Positions 57,316 to 64,000 of a stretch of 64,000 nucleotides of DNA are shown piece by piece. Positions within the stretch are counted from its first letter, which is position 1. Each line of letters opens with the position of its first letter. The stretch is from Enterobacter cancerogenus. GTDB lineage: Bacteria; Pseudomonadota; Gammaproteobacteria; Enterobacterales; Enterobacteriaceae. The stretch covers positions 1 to 64,000 of the forward strand of contig JRUP01000014.1 in assembly GCA_000773965.1 (NCBI GenBank). Direction: 5' to 3'. The position numbers were made by a program, and so were the translations under genes. The notes beneath the pieces are model-generated. The model was not told the origin of the DNA and searched no databases. It saw only the letters and a list, made by a program, of their open reading frames with translations.

Positions 57316-58602
57316 TTAACCCTGCAGCAGAGACAGAACCTGCTGTGGAACCTGGTTAGCTTTAGCCAACACTGAGTTACCTGCCTGCTGGATAATCTGT
57401 GCTTTAGACATGTTTGAAACTTCAGTTGCGTAGTCAGCATCCTGAATACGAGACTGTGCTTCAGACAGGTTAGTCGTGGTGTTGTTCAGGTTGGTGATAG
57501 CAGAATCCAGACGGTTCTGTACCGCACCCAGGCTTGAACGGAATTTGTCAACAGACGCGATAGCTTTATCCAACAGTGCTAATGGGTCATTAGTTGAAGC
57601 GCCGCTGTACACATTGGCGTTGGCGCTGCTAGAGATATCGCCCACGTCGCTGCTGGTGCCGCTGTTAGCTGTGTCACCGCTGTTAGCAAGTGCACCGGTA
57701 TCCGCGTTGTAGTTTTTACCCTGTACAGTTACGAAGCCGACTGCGTTGCCGCTGGCATCAGCGCCAACTTTGATGGCAATACCGGTCATCACACCACTGG
57801 TAACGCCATTTTCGCTGTCAGTGTAATCAACTTCAGTTTTGTTCAGGGTAACTGCGCCGCCTGAACCTACAGATACTGCGTAGTTGTCATCGCCAGAAGA
57901 AACAACGTAAGTAGAAGTTGCTGCGCCACTTGCATCCAGTACTGAGTGCAGTGACAGACCGCTTGCATCCACACCCAGGTCTGTTGCTACAGAAGACAGG
58001 TCAACGTTAGCCATTGAGCCAGTTGAAGCATCACCCACTTTAGTGATGGTGTCGCTCAGTTTCAGAGCGTTGCCATCTACAGAGAAACCTTTCAGACCCA
58101 GAGTAGTCGAGTCAATTTTCTGCAGGTCGATAGAGATGGTTTCGCCATCGTTAGAGCCAACCTGAATTTTCATGGTGCCGTCTTTAGCCAGCACGTTCAC
58201 GCCGTTGAACTGAGTCTGACCAGAAACGCGGTCAATTTCGTCCAGACGTGATTTGATTTCGTCCTGGATTGAAGACAGGTCAGAATCAGAGTTGGTGCCG
58301 TTCTGAGCTTGTACGGTCAGTTCACGAACACGCTGTAAGTTGTTGTTGATTTCTGACAGTGCGCCTTCAGTAGTCTGCGCAGCAGAGATACCGTCGTTGG
58401 CGTTACGAGCAGCCTGAGTCAGGCCGTTGATGTTAGAAGTGAAGCGGTTGGCAATTGCCTGACCAGCAGCGTCATCTTTAGCGCTGTTGATACGAAGACC
58501 AGAAGACAGACGCTCGATAGAGGTAGACAGAGCAGACTGGTTCTTGTTGATGTTGTTCTGGGTGATCAGCGAGAGGCTGTTGGTGTTAATTACTTGAGCC
58601 AT
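57316..58602 (-). CDS. fliC: Flagellin FliC
   Basis: 428 residues. The N-terminal D0/D1 part is almost identical to E. coli (AQVINTNSLSLITQNNINKN, ERLSSGLRINSAKDDAAGQA), as is the C-terminal part (IQDADYATEVSNMSKAQIIQ, then QQVLSLLQG). The middle (about 175-330) is Ser/Thr/Gly/Asp-rich with no close relation to E. coli, and would be the surface-exposed domain (for example GDTANSGTSSDVGDISSS). These many Ser and Thr residues are potential O-glycosylation sites for the adjacent enzyme. It is transcribed from a sigma-28 promoter and ends in its own terminator. Confidence 0.97.
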   Translation of the reverse strand: MAQVINTNSLSLITQNNINKNQSALSTSIERLSSGLRINSAKDDAAGQAIANRFTSNINGLTQAARNANDGISAAQTTEGALSEINNNLQRVRELTVQAQNGTNSDSDLSSIQDEIKSRLDEIDRVSGQTQFNGVNVLAKDGTMKIQVGSNDGETISIDLQKIDSTTLGLKGFSVDGNALKLSDTITKVGDASTGSMANVDLSSVATDLGVDASGLSLHSVLDASGAATSTYVVSSGDDNYAVSVGSGGAVTLNKTEVDYTDSENGVTSGVMTGIAIKVGADASGNAVGFVTVQGKNYNADTGALANSGDTANSGTSSDVGDISSSANANVYSGASTNDPLALLDKAIASVDKFRSSLGAVQNRLDSAITNLNNTTTNLSEAQSRIQDADYATEVSNMSKAQIIQQAGNSVLAKANQVPQQVLSLLQG

Positions 58603-58678
58603 GGTTTAAGTTCCTATTAATCAAGTCTTTGGTTATGGTTTGGGCTTCAACCCGCCGGCTTCAGCGCCGTCAAAGTTG

Positions 58679-58705
58679 TTATCGTCTGTGCTTAAACAAC
58701 CTTTA
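58679..58705 (-). promoter_or_regulatory. Sigma-28 promoter of fliC
   Basis: -35 TAAAGGTT (58698-58705), an 11-nt spacer, and -10 GACGATAA (58679-58686); consensus TAAAGTTT-N11-GCCGATAA. Only one base in each element differs. Confidence 0.88.
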
Positions 58706-58869
58706 GAGATTTTTTAGTACCAGGCGAAATTTTTTCTCTTCAACCTGTCACGCTTATGTTTATCGCCCTCACCTCACACTTCTTTAGTGCAAACCCAATA
58801 CTTTTCTAGCGTTGGAAATACCCTTCTCTATATGCCTTATTCGCTTTATCACTCGCAGGTAAATAATTT

Positions 58870-58896
58870 TAAACTTTGCCTATCAAGAGCCGATAA
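58870..58896 (+). promoter_or_regulatory. Sigma-28 promoter of fliDST
   Basis: -35 TAAACTTT (58870-58877), an 11-nt spacer, and a perfect -10 GCCGATAA (58889-58896), 41 nt before the fliD start. Confidence 0.92.
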
Positions 58897-58937
58897 CCCC
58901 GGTATTCACTCTCCGTGTCGGTATAAAAGGAAACAAC

Positions 58938-60365
58938 ATGGCTAGTATCTCTACCCTCGGTATCGGTTCAGGACTCGACTTAAGTACCATTCTGGATAGC
59001 CTTACCACCGCCGAAAAAGCGTCATTAACACCGATCTCTACTCAGCAAACTGCTTATACAGCCAAGCTGAGCGCTTACGCGACGCTGAAAAGCTCACTGT
59101 CAACGTTCCAGACAGCCAACACCGCGTTGAACAGTGCTGATTTGTTCTCAGCAACGTCCGCATCTAGTAGCTCTAGCGCTTTCAGTGCCACAACATCAGG
59201 CACTGTCGTTGCCGGTAAATACACTGTTAGCGTAACGCAGCTGGCACAGGCACAAACCCTGACGTCTGCGGTTCAAACCAGCAACACCACGGCGTTGGGT
59301 GACAGTTCTGCTAGCAGCCGCACCTTAAGCATCGCGCTAAAGGATGGCACCAGCAAAGACATCACCCTAACCAGCGATCAAACCTCGCTGACCGGTATGC
59401 GCGATGCGATCAATAGCGCTGATGCAGGTGTCTCTGCGACCATTATCAAAGTGGGCGATGGCAGCTACCGTCTGTCCCTGACTTCAAGCGAAACCGGCAG
59501 TGATAACGCCGTGAGCTCAATCAAAGTCACGGGCGATGACACTCTGCAAGGCATTTTGGGTTACGACTCAACTGCCAGCAGCAACGCGATGACCGAAAGC
59601 GTCACCGCGCAAAATGCCAAGCTGACAGTGAATAACGTTGAAATTGAGAACAGCAGCAACACCATCAGCGATGCGCTGGAAGGCATCACTCTCAATCTCA
59701 ATGACACCACCAGCGGAAACCAGACGCTGACCATCACCAAAGACACGTCGAAAGCTGAAAGTGCTATCAAGACCTGGACCGATGCTTATAACACCCTGCT
59801 GGATCAGTTCAACACCCTGACCAAATACACTGCGGTGGATGTTGGAGCTGACTCCCAGGATTCCAGCAACGGTGCATTAGTCGGCGATAGCACGCTGCGT
59901 ACTATCCAGACCCAGTTGAAAAGCATGCTGACCAATGCGCAAAGCTCTTCAACCTATAAGACCCTGGCGCAGATCGGTATCACTACCGACCCGACCACTG
60001 GTTCACTGGAACTGGATTCTGACAAGTTAGAAACTGCGCTGAGCAGCGATGCAGATGGTGTGAAAGAGATGATCGTCGGTGACGGTAAAACCACCGGTAT
60101 CACCACCACTATCGCAACTAATCTGACAGGTTGGCTGTCAACGACCGGTATTGTGCAGGCGGCTACCGATGGCGTCAGCAAAACGCTGAACCAGCTGACC
60201 GACCAGTACAACGAAATGAGCACCCGCATCGATAACATGGTGGCGCGTTATAAGACCCAGTTTACCGCCCTCGACGTTTTGATGAGTTCGCTGAACCAAA
60301 CCAGTAGCTATTTGACACAGCAGTTCGAGTCATCAAGCAGCTCTAGCTCCAGCAGCTCATCGTAA
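58938..60365 (+). CDS. fliD: Flagellar filament capping protein FliD
   Basis: 475 residues. The N-terminus (ASISTLGIGSGLDLSTILDS) and the C-terminal coiled-coil end (ALDVLMSSLNQTSSYLTQQF) are the conserved D0 parts of the cap. The middle is Ser/Thr-rich. The last residues form a run of serines (SSSSSSSSSS). FliD forms the pentameric cap that inserts flagellin at the tip. A sigma-28 promoter lies upstream and fliS follows after 12 nt. Confidence 0.95.
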   Translation: MASISTLGIGSGLDLSTILDSLTTAEKASLTPISTQQTAYTAKLSAYATLKSSLSTFQTANTALNSADLFSATSASSSSSAFSATTSGTVVAGKYTVSVTQLAQAQTLTSAVQTSNTTALGDSSASSRTLSIALKDGTSKDITLTSDQTSLTGMRDAINSADAGVSATIIKVGDGSYRLSLTSSETGSDNAVSSIKVTGDDTLQGILGYDSTASSNAMTESVTAQNAKLTVNNVEIENSSNTISDALEGITLNLNDTTSGNQTLTITKDTSKAESAIKTWTDAYNTLLDQFNTLTKYTAVDVGADSQDSSNGALVGDSTLRTIQTQLKSMLTNAQSSSTYKTLAQIGITTDPTTGSLELDSDKLETALSSDADGVKEMIVGDGKTTGITTTIATNLTGWLSTTGIVQAATDGVSKTLNQLTDQYNEMSTRIDNMVARYKTQFTALDVLMSSLNQTSSYLTQQFESSSSSSSSSSS

Positions 60366-60377
60366 TAAGGAGTGATC

Positions 60378-60785
60378 ATGTACAGCGCAAATGGCACTAA
60401 AGCCTATGCAAAAATTGGTGTGGAGAGCGCAGTGATGAGCGCTAACCAGCAGCAGCTGGTCTCTATGCTGTTTGACGGCGCGCTTAGCGCGCTGGTACGT
60501 GCCCGCCTGTTTTTGCAGGATGGCAATATTGAAGGCAAAGGTTCATCGCTTTCGAAAGCGATCAACATCATCGAAAACGGACTTAAGCAGGGTCTGGTGG
60601 AAGGTAGCGGCGATGAGCTCACCGATAATCTGGTGGGACTTTACGCTTATATGGTCCGCCGTCTGCTGCAGGCAAACTTGCGTAATGATGTAGAAGCCAT
60701 CGAGGAAGTCGAAGGTCTTCTGCGTAATATCGCTGACGCCTGGAAAGAAGTCGCACAACCTCAACACCTTCAGGACGCCGTTTAA
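60378..60785 (+). CDS. fliS: Flagellin export chaperone FliS
   Basis: 135 residues from the ATG at 60378 (AAGGAG 5 nt upstream; the GTG at 60372 is rejected). It has the family motifs [40 protein letters not shown] and [13 protein letters not shown]. FliS binds the flagellin C-terminus to stop premature polymerisation. Its stop overlaps the fliT start by one base. Confidence 0.95.
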   Translation: MYSANGTKAYAKIGVESAVMSANQQQLVSMLFDGALSALVRARLFLQDGNIEGKGSSLSKAINIIENGLKQGLVEGSGDELTDNLVGLYAYMVRRLLQANLRNDVEAIEEVEGLLRNIADAWKEVAQPQHLQDAV

Positions 60786-61138
60786 TGAACAATGCACCGC
60801 ATCTGATTACCGTTTACCAACAGTTACTCGATCTCAGCCATGGAATGCTGCGCCTGGCCGCAGACGGCGAATGGGATGACCTGATTACAAAGGAAGTGGA
60901 TTACGTCAGTGCGGTGCAAACTTTGGCCCGCTCGACCGAAGCGGCGCCGCCCTCCAGCCAGTTGCAGGATCAGCTGCGTCCGGTACTGCGCCATATCCTC
61001 GACAATGAGAGTGAAGTCAAACGTCTGTTGAAATTGCGTATGGACGAGCTGACGCAACTGGTGGGCCAATCATCGAAGCAGAAATCGGTGATGAGCGCGT
61101 ACGGCAAGCAAGGTAATGTCTATCTGCCACAGAATTAA
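60785..61138 (+). CDS. fliT: Flagellar chaperone/regulator FliT
   Basis: 117 residues, all helical ([20 protein letters not shown] and [20 protein letters not shown]). FliT escorts FliD to export and inhibits the FlhDC activator when free. The TAATG junction with fliS shows coupling. The gene ends in a clear terminator. Confidence 0.92.
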   Translation: MNNAPHLITVYQQLLDLSHGMLRLAADGEWDDLITKEVDYVSAVQTLARSTEAAPPSSQLQDQLRPVLRHILDNESEVKRLLKLRMDELTQLVGQSSKQKSVMSAYGKQGNVYLPQN

Positions 61139-61156
61139 TTTGCGGCGGACTGAATG

Positions 61157-61188
61157 AAAAACGGGTGAGCTGATGCTCACCCGTTTTT
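61157..61188 (+). terminator. Terminator of fliDST
   Basis: ACGGGTGAGC-TGAT-GCTCACCCGT followed by T5, with an A-run before it. Confidence 0.9.
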
Positions 61189-61210
61189 ATTTGGTGCTGT
61201 GTTCACAAAA

Positions 61211-61678
61211 TCACTTCTGCGCAGGGACCGACACCGGCTCCATAATCTGCGGCTGAATATCCTGAATCACCGCATCCTTCGGACGCTTCGCCACTTCTTC
61301 CAGCGCTTGCTGGCACTCAACGGTTGGACGATCGACCTTGCGCATGCGCAAGCCGTCATAACGCAATTCACCGTTCTCCAGCGTCATCGGCATCACGCGC
61401 ACCTGACGCGTCACGTTGACCCAATCGTCTCCCAATCGCGTTAACTTGCCCGGCTTGGCAATCACACGCTGCCACTGACGGCAATCCAGTGTGTCGCCTT
61501 CTGCACCGATGATCAGGCTGGCCATCGCCTGACCACTGATCAACTTGCTCTGCGGTCCGACAGTCTGCCAGTTACCTTGCAATTCCACTGGTGCCGGGGT
61601 TTTTACCGCTTCATCGTAATTGCTGATTTGCGCACATCCGCTCAAGCCCAGCGCGGCCAATACCATCCACTTTTTCAT
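61211..61678 (-). CDS. yedD: YedD family lipoprotein
   Basis: 155 residues with lipobox LSGC (Cys near residue 15) in MKKWMVLAALGLSGCAQISN. It matches YedD, an outer-membrane-type lipoprotein of unknown function found after fliDST in E. coli. Its C-terminus is longer and Pro-rich (QPQIMEPVSVPAQK). It is convergent with fliT over the terminator. Confidence 0.9.
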   Translation of the reverse strand: MKKWMVLAALGLSGCAQISNYDEAVKTPAPVELQGNWQTVGPQSKLISGQAMASLIIGAEGDTLDCRQWQRVIAKPGKLTRLGDDWVNVTRQVRVMPMTLENGELRYDGLRMRKVDRPTVECQQALEEVAKRPKDAVIQDIQPQIMEPVSVPAQK

Positions 61679-61826
61679 TCCTGGTCCCTACACTCGCCTC
61701 AATGGCGGCTACGTTATAATTTTTCGCGTAAGTTACGCAAGGAATCTCGGCGAAAACCCTGCTGAGCCTGACAAGACAGTTCGCGCACGTTACACTAGCG
61801 CGCAAGTCGATAAGCAGGAAACTCGC

Positions 61827-62150
61827 ATGAAAACCCCAGAAGAGTATTACGCCCAGGCCCGCACGATGTTTTTTGCCGCGCACGCCGATTTTCAAGCCGC
61901 GCTGGATGAACTGACCGAGAGCGATGCGCGCGCGGCCAACTTGTCACTGCGCCAACTGCGCGAGTGGCACGCTGAGCGCATCTATGCCGCATTCTTACGC
62001 CAGAAAAAGCTGGATGGCATGCTGTTTTCCATTCAACTGGCAGAGCCTGATAAAGCGGTTGCTGCTGAAGCGATTGAAACTTACCTGAAATCTCATGCGG
62101 AAGCGCTCGGCATGACGTGGGAAGAGTTTTGCATTAAGAACGAGCTTTAA
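61827..62150 (+). CDS. Small cytosolic protein of unknown function (possibly DUF6388-like)
   Basis: 107 residues from the ATG at 61827, which has GCAGGAA 6 nt upstream. It is highly charged and mostly helical, with no signal peptide or membrane segment (MKTPEEYYAQARTMFFAAHA, ending MTWEEFCIKNEL). I could not identify it with certainty; it resembles short enterobacterial proteins ending in a W-E-E-F/W motif. It is divergent from yedD. A structured region that may be a separate small RNA follows. Confidence 0.75.
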   Translation: MKTPEEYYAQARTMFFAAHADFQAALDELTESDARAANLSLRQLREWHAERIYAAFLRQKKLDGMLFSIQLAEPDKAVAAEAIETYLKSHAEALGMTWEEFCIKNEL

Positions 62151-62249
62151 GCGCAACGGCCCTAAAAATATATCTCAAACACACCTCCAACCACACAAAT
62201 CGGCAAGGAAAAAGTTGTACAATCCCGAATAAGTTGTATAACTTGTATC

Positions 62250-62345
62250 TGACGGCTTCGGTCGTAGATTGTCCTTGAACGAAGGTGCTATTGCGCCGCC
62301 TCTGGAGGAGTTGCTGGATTTCCCCTCCAGAGGTAGTATTTTTTC
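62250..62345 (+). ncRNA. Candidate small RNA with its own promoter and terminator
   Basis: A promoter-like TTGTAC (62215-62220), 16-nt spacer and TATAAC (62237-62242) precede a non-coding, hairpin-rich stretch. It has ACGGC-TTCG-GTCGT, a 5-bp stem closed by a UUCG tetraloop, then CCTT-GAACG-AAGG, and then a perfect 10-bp terminator stem (CCTCTGGAGG with CCTCCAGAGG, 62299-62333) followed by T6. Transcript length would be about 95 nt. It is not one of the common E. coli small RNAs that I can recall. An alternative is the 3' end of the 61827 gene. Confidence 0.5.
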
Positions 62346-62347
62346 CG

Positions 62348-62641
62348 CTATCCTTCTCGCTCGACCCCCTTCACTTCGACATAACGCGCAACGGCCAGCA
62401 GCCGATTAATGTGTGTCAGCAGCAGATCCACATCTGACTGGAGGAACTGCTCACCAGAGCGCGATGCTGTAACAATGGCATCCTGCACGGTTTCAGTAAT
62501 GGTAAGCGTGTTGTCTTCTTTAGCCTGAATCAGTAATGCCGCCAGTAACAGCGACTGCGCTTCAACCTGCGCCACCAGCTCTTTTGCTTCGGTATCCATC
62601 TTTGCCATTTTCAGCAGAATATCGATCACCAGTTGCCGCAT
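62348..62641 (-). CDS. iraP: Anti-adaptor protein IraP (RpoS stabiliser)
   Basis: 97 residues, helical. The N-terminus reads MRQLVIDILLKMAKMDTEAK then ELVAQVEAQSLLLAALL, matching E. coli IraP ([34 protein letters not shown]) in pattern. IraP binds RssB and so keeps it from delivering RpoS to ClpXP. In E. coli iraP is next to phoA; here it is far from phoA and beside a dinI-like gene. GGGGGG stands 4 nt before the ATG. The C-terminal 20 residues are not conserved. Confidence 0.8.
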   Translation of the reverse strand: MRQLVIDILLKMAKMDTEAKELVAQVEAQSLLLAALLIQAKEDNTLTITETVQDAIVTASRSGEQFLQSDVDLLLTHINRLLAVARYVEVKGVEREG

Positions 62642-62758
62642 ATTACCCCCCTAATAAGTCCATTTCCCTGTGTAACGCTGTTGAGTATCAGCGCAAAAGC
62701 GGTGCTGCGCCTGCCAGAAACAAAAAAATTTAGCAGCGCAACGGTTCATCGCTTGCCA

Positions 62759-62774
62759 CTGGTTTTATTTACAG
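62759..62774. promoter_or_regulatory. LexA (SOS) box upstream of the dinI-like gene
   Basis: CTGGTTTTATTTACAG: CTG and CAG spaced by ten A/T-rich bases, the LexA pattern CTG-N10-CAG (E. coli consensus CTGTATATATATACAG). It lies 37 nt before the dinI-like start and between it and iraP. Confidence 0.75.
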
Positions 62775-62811
62775 TAATATGACGCACCCGCTTGATGAAT
62801 GGAATGCCCTG

Positions 62812-63051
62812 ATGTTTGTGGAGTTGATTTACGATAAACGCAACGTTGCCGGTCTGCCGGGCGCGCGTGAGATGATTTTGCAGGAACTTGAAAAGCGCGT
62901 ACAACGCGTGTTTCCCGATGTTGAGGTGCGCGTTAAACCGATGGAACGCAACGCTATCGATACCGATTTAAGTAAGAACGACAAAGCGACAGTGGCACGT
63001 ATTGTCGAAGAGATGTTCGATGAAGCCGAAATGTGGCTGGTGGCCGAGTAA
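62812..63051 (+). CDS. DinI-family DNA damage-inducible protein
   Basis: 79 residues from the ATG at 62812. It has the DinI layout: an N-terminal beta strand (MFVELIYDKRNVAGLPGA), a helix (MILQELEKRVQRVFPDVEV), then LSKNDKATVARIVEEMFDEA with the acidic C-terminal helix that binds RecA filaments. DinI stabilises RecA filaments and slows UmuD/LexA cleavage. A start at 62779 is possible, but it lies only 4 nt from the LexA box, so 62812 is preferred. The LexA box indicates SOS control. Confidence 0.85.
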   Translation: MFVELIYDKRNVAGLPGAREMILQELEKRVQRVFPDVEVRVKPMERNAIDTDLSKNDKATVARIVEEMFDEAEMWLVAE

Positions 63052-63070
63052 GCCACCAGCGCGAGGGAAC

Positions 63071-63337
63071 TCAGCTTTCTTGTTCGCTGTGATTGATGGC
63101 GATCTCTAAATCCTGAATCGCCAGCTCGATATCATCTAACAGCTGTCCCTGCTTGTTAAGTAGCGTGTCAAAACGTCCTGCGTACTCTTTGTCTTTGTAC
63201 TCGCCTGCATCAAATGCCAACCAGTGGCTGGATAGCGTCTCAGTATTGGTCTGCGCATAGTGACGCATCTCTTTTAACTGGGAGGTGACATCACGCAGGT
63301 AGTCAGTTTTGGTTTTGATTGCCTCTGTATCACTCAT
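63071..63337 (-). CDS. Small coiled-coil protein of unknown function
   Basis: 88 residues with GGAAG 5-6 nt before the ATG at 63337. It is acidic and helical with heptad-like spacing (YLRDVTSQLKEMRHYAQTNT and LLDDIELAIQDLEIAINHSE). No signal peptide or membrane segment is seen. I do not recognise it. It reads toward the dinI-like gene. Confidence 0.75.
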   Translation of the reverse strand: MSDTEAIKTKTDYLRDVTSQLKEMRHYAQTNTETLSSHWLAFDAGEYKDKEYAGRFDTLLNKQGQLLDDIELAIQDLEIAINHSEQES

Positions 63338-63427
63338 GCTATCTTCCTTTTCGCTAATTAAACCCGTTTAAATAACGTTTGAATGATTAAAGTTAGTAGA
63401 AAATAGCGAGACCGCATTAAGAATAAT

Positions 63428-63459
63428 CGGAAGATGGAAAGGCGACCCGAAGGCCGCCT
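63428..63459 (-). terminator. Terminator of the right-edge gene
   Basis: On the minus strand AGGCGGCC-TTCG-GGTCGCCT is followed by TTCCATCTT, 5 nt past the stop. Confidence 0.75.
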
Positions 63460-63464
63460 GAGCA

Positions 63465-64000
63465 TTACAAATATTTGCGCGCGAGGGCGATTAGCTCATC
63501 CTTAGCCGCCGCACCTAGCTTCTCAACCCCACTTTCAACAAAGTTAAATGCCTGAGTAAAGTCCTTCACGCTGGCGTTGATGTCCTGACTGACAGCATCC
63601 GTAATGACTCCCACGGCAGGTTGCTCAGCGAGAATCCCGACGGTAGAAGCCGATGACGGCCCAGCGCTGGCAGAACCGTTGGCCAGAGGATCGGGCGTGG
63701 CCAACTGCTGGGTGAGATCCGTTGCATCCGCCGCCACTTGTGCCTCGCTGCCAGCGTTCGCGGCTAACGTTGAGGTGTCCAATGCGGGCACGTTGCTTGC
63801 TGTCAACGACGAGACGTCCGGAGCTGGCGTATTGCTCTCAGCGGGCGTTGAGACGTCAGGTGCTGGCGCACTGCTCACCGCTGACGTTGTGCCTACCTGT
63901 CCTGCTGCACTGCTCACGGCTGCCGTTGAGGCGTCCGCAGCGGGCGCACTGCTTGCCACCGGCACAGCCACCTCATTAGCAAAACTCTCTAACGGTGACA
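63465..64000 (-). CDS. C-terminal part of an Ala/Ser/Pro-rich repeat protein of unknown function
   Basis: The frame stops at 63465 and stays open to the window edge (it continues as PLESFANEVAVPVA before a GTG), so the real start is beyond 64000. The visible 178 residues have a low-complexity region of five 13-residue repeats (SSAPAPDVSTPAE and similar) followed by a helical tail ending FVESGVEKLGAAAKDELIAL. The repeat region looks flexible; the tail could be a binding helix. I cannot assign a function. Confidence 0.7.
   Translation of the reverse strand, partial: SPLESFANEVAVPVASSAPAADASTAAVSSAAGQVGTTSAVSSAPAPDVSTPAESNTPAPDVSSLTASNVPALDTSTLAANAGSEAQVAADATDLTQQLATPDPLANGSASAGPSSASTVGILAEQPAVGVITDAVSQDINASVKDFTQAFNFVESGVEKLGAAAKDELIALARKYL
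63759..63953 (-). repeat. Five 39-bp in-frame tandem repeats
   Basis: 195 bases encode five 13-residue units: SSAPAADASTAAV, SSAAGQVGTTSAV, SSAPAPDVSTPAE, SNTPAPDVSSLTA, SNVPALDTSTLAA. The shared pattern is S-x-x-P-A-x-D-x-S-T. The length divides exactly by 39. Confidence 0.8.

Noticed and set aside
57081..57440. N-terminal extension of the glycosyltransferase
   Set aside because: It runs through the fliC terminator into the fliC coding region and has a clear ribosome site only at 57080.

Overview
The window looks like a chromosomal segment of an Enterobacterales bacterium, most probably a Pantoea- or Erwinia-like member of the Erwiniaceae. The housekeeping proteins read almost residue for residue like those of E. 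coli (Prs, YchF, KdsA, PutP, flagellin termini). Gene order is partly E. coli-like: kdsA-sirB1-sirB2-prmC-prfA-hemA / lolB-ispE-prs / ychH / pth-ychF, and fliA-fliZ with the cystine genes and fliC / fliDST / yedD. Interspersed accessory blocks are not E. coli-like. Genus is an inference; no rRNA is present.

Layout: (1) 1-3388, the right edge of a type VI secretion (T6SS) cluster: the end of an FHA protein, a PP2C phosphatase, an unknown exported protein and a membrane Ser/Thr kinase. (2) 3389-17641, a conserved core: chaC, chaA (chaB absent), kdsA, sirB1, sirB2, prmC, prfA, hemA, lolB, ispE, prs, a membrane diguanylate cyclase where E. coli has dauA, ychH, pth, ychF. (3) 17974-20007, a MesX/MesD-type folate-independent methionine synthase pair. 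(4) 20125-26504, an asc/cel-type beta-glucoside PTS operon with two different phospho-beta-glucosidases (GH4 and GH1), and a divergent AscG-like repressor with two operator-like palindromes. (5) 26556-34305, a GlxA-type regulator with a second GAPDH, phoA behind a four-repeat Pho box, tRNA-Ser(GGA), a LysR/nitrilase pair, a tandem retropepsin-like exported protein, and phoH. (6) 34880-38590, the efeUOB iron-uptake operon with a Fur box, followed by a 25-bp tandem repeat and a fold-back element. (7) 38693-44595, divergent putP/putA with clustered PutA operators. (8) 44656-47236, two paralogous membrane acyltransferases. (9) 47473-61188, cystine uptake (tcyN, tcyL, tcyJ, dcyD), flagellar genes fliZ and fliA, a degenerate HNH-type protein, a giant multi-domain glycosyltransferase, fliC, fliD, fliS, fliT. 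(10) 61211-64000, small stress genes: yedD, a small unknown protein, a candidate small RNA, iraP, a LexA-boxed dinI-like gene, a coiled-coil protein and a repeat-rich protein running off the window.

How the parts work together: the flagellar block pairs sigma-28 (FliA) with matching promoters in front of fliC and fliD and probably the HNH-like gene. The large glycosyltransferase beside fliC most likely glycosylates the Ser/Thr-rich flagellin. The T6SS kinase and phosphatase form a phosphorylation switch acting on the FHA protein whose end is visible here. Nutrient-control circuits (PhoB, Fur, PutA, AscG, LexA) can be read from operators in front of their target genes.

The observations I consider most worth following are the apparently catalytically dead HNH_2 protein behind a sigma-28-like promoter, the candidate small RNA at 62250-62345, the MesXD pair, the giant glycosyltransferase, the tandem retropepsin, and the 25-bp repeat plus fold-back element at 38354-38588.
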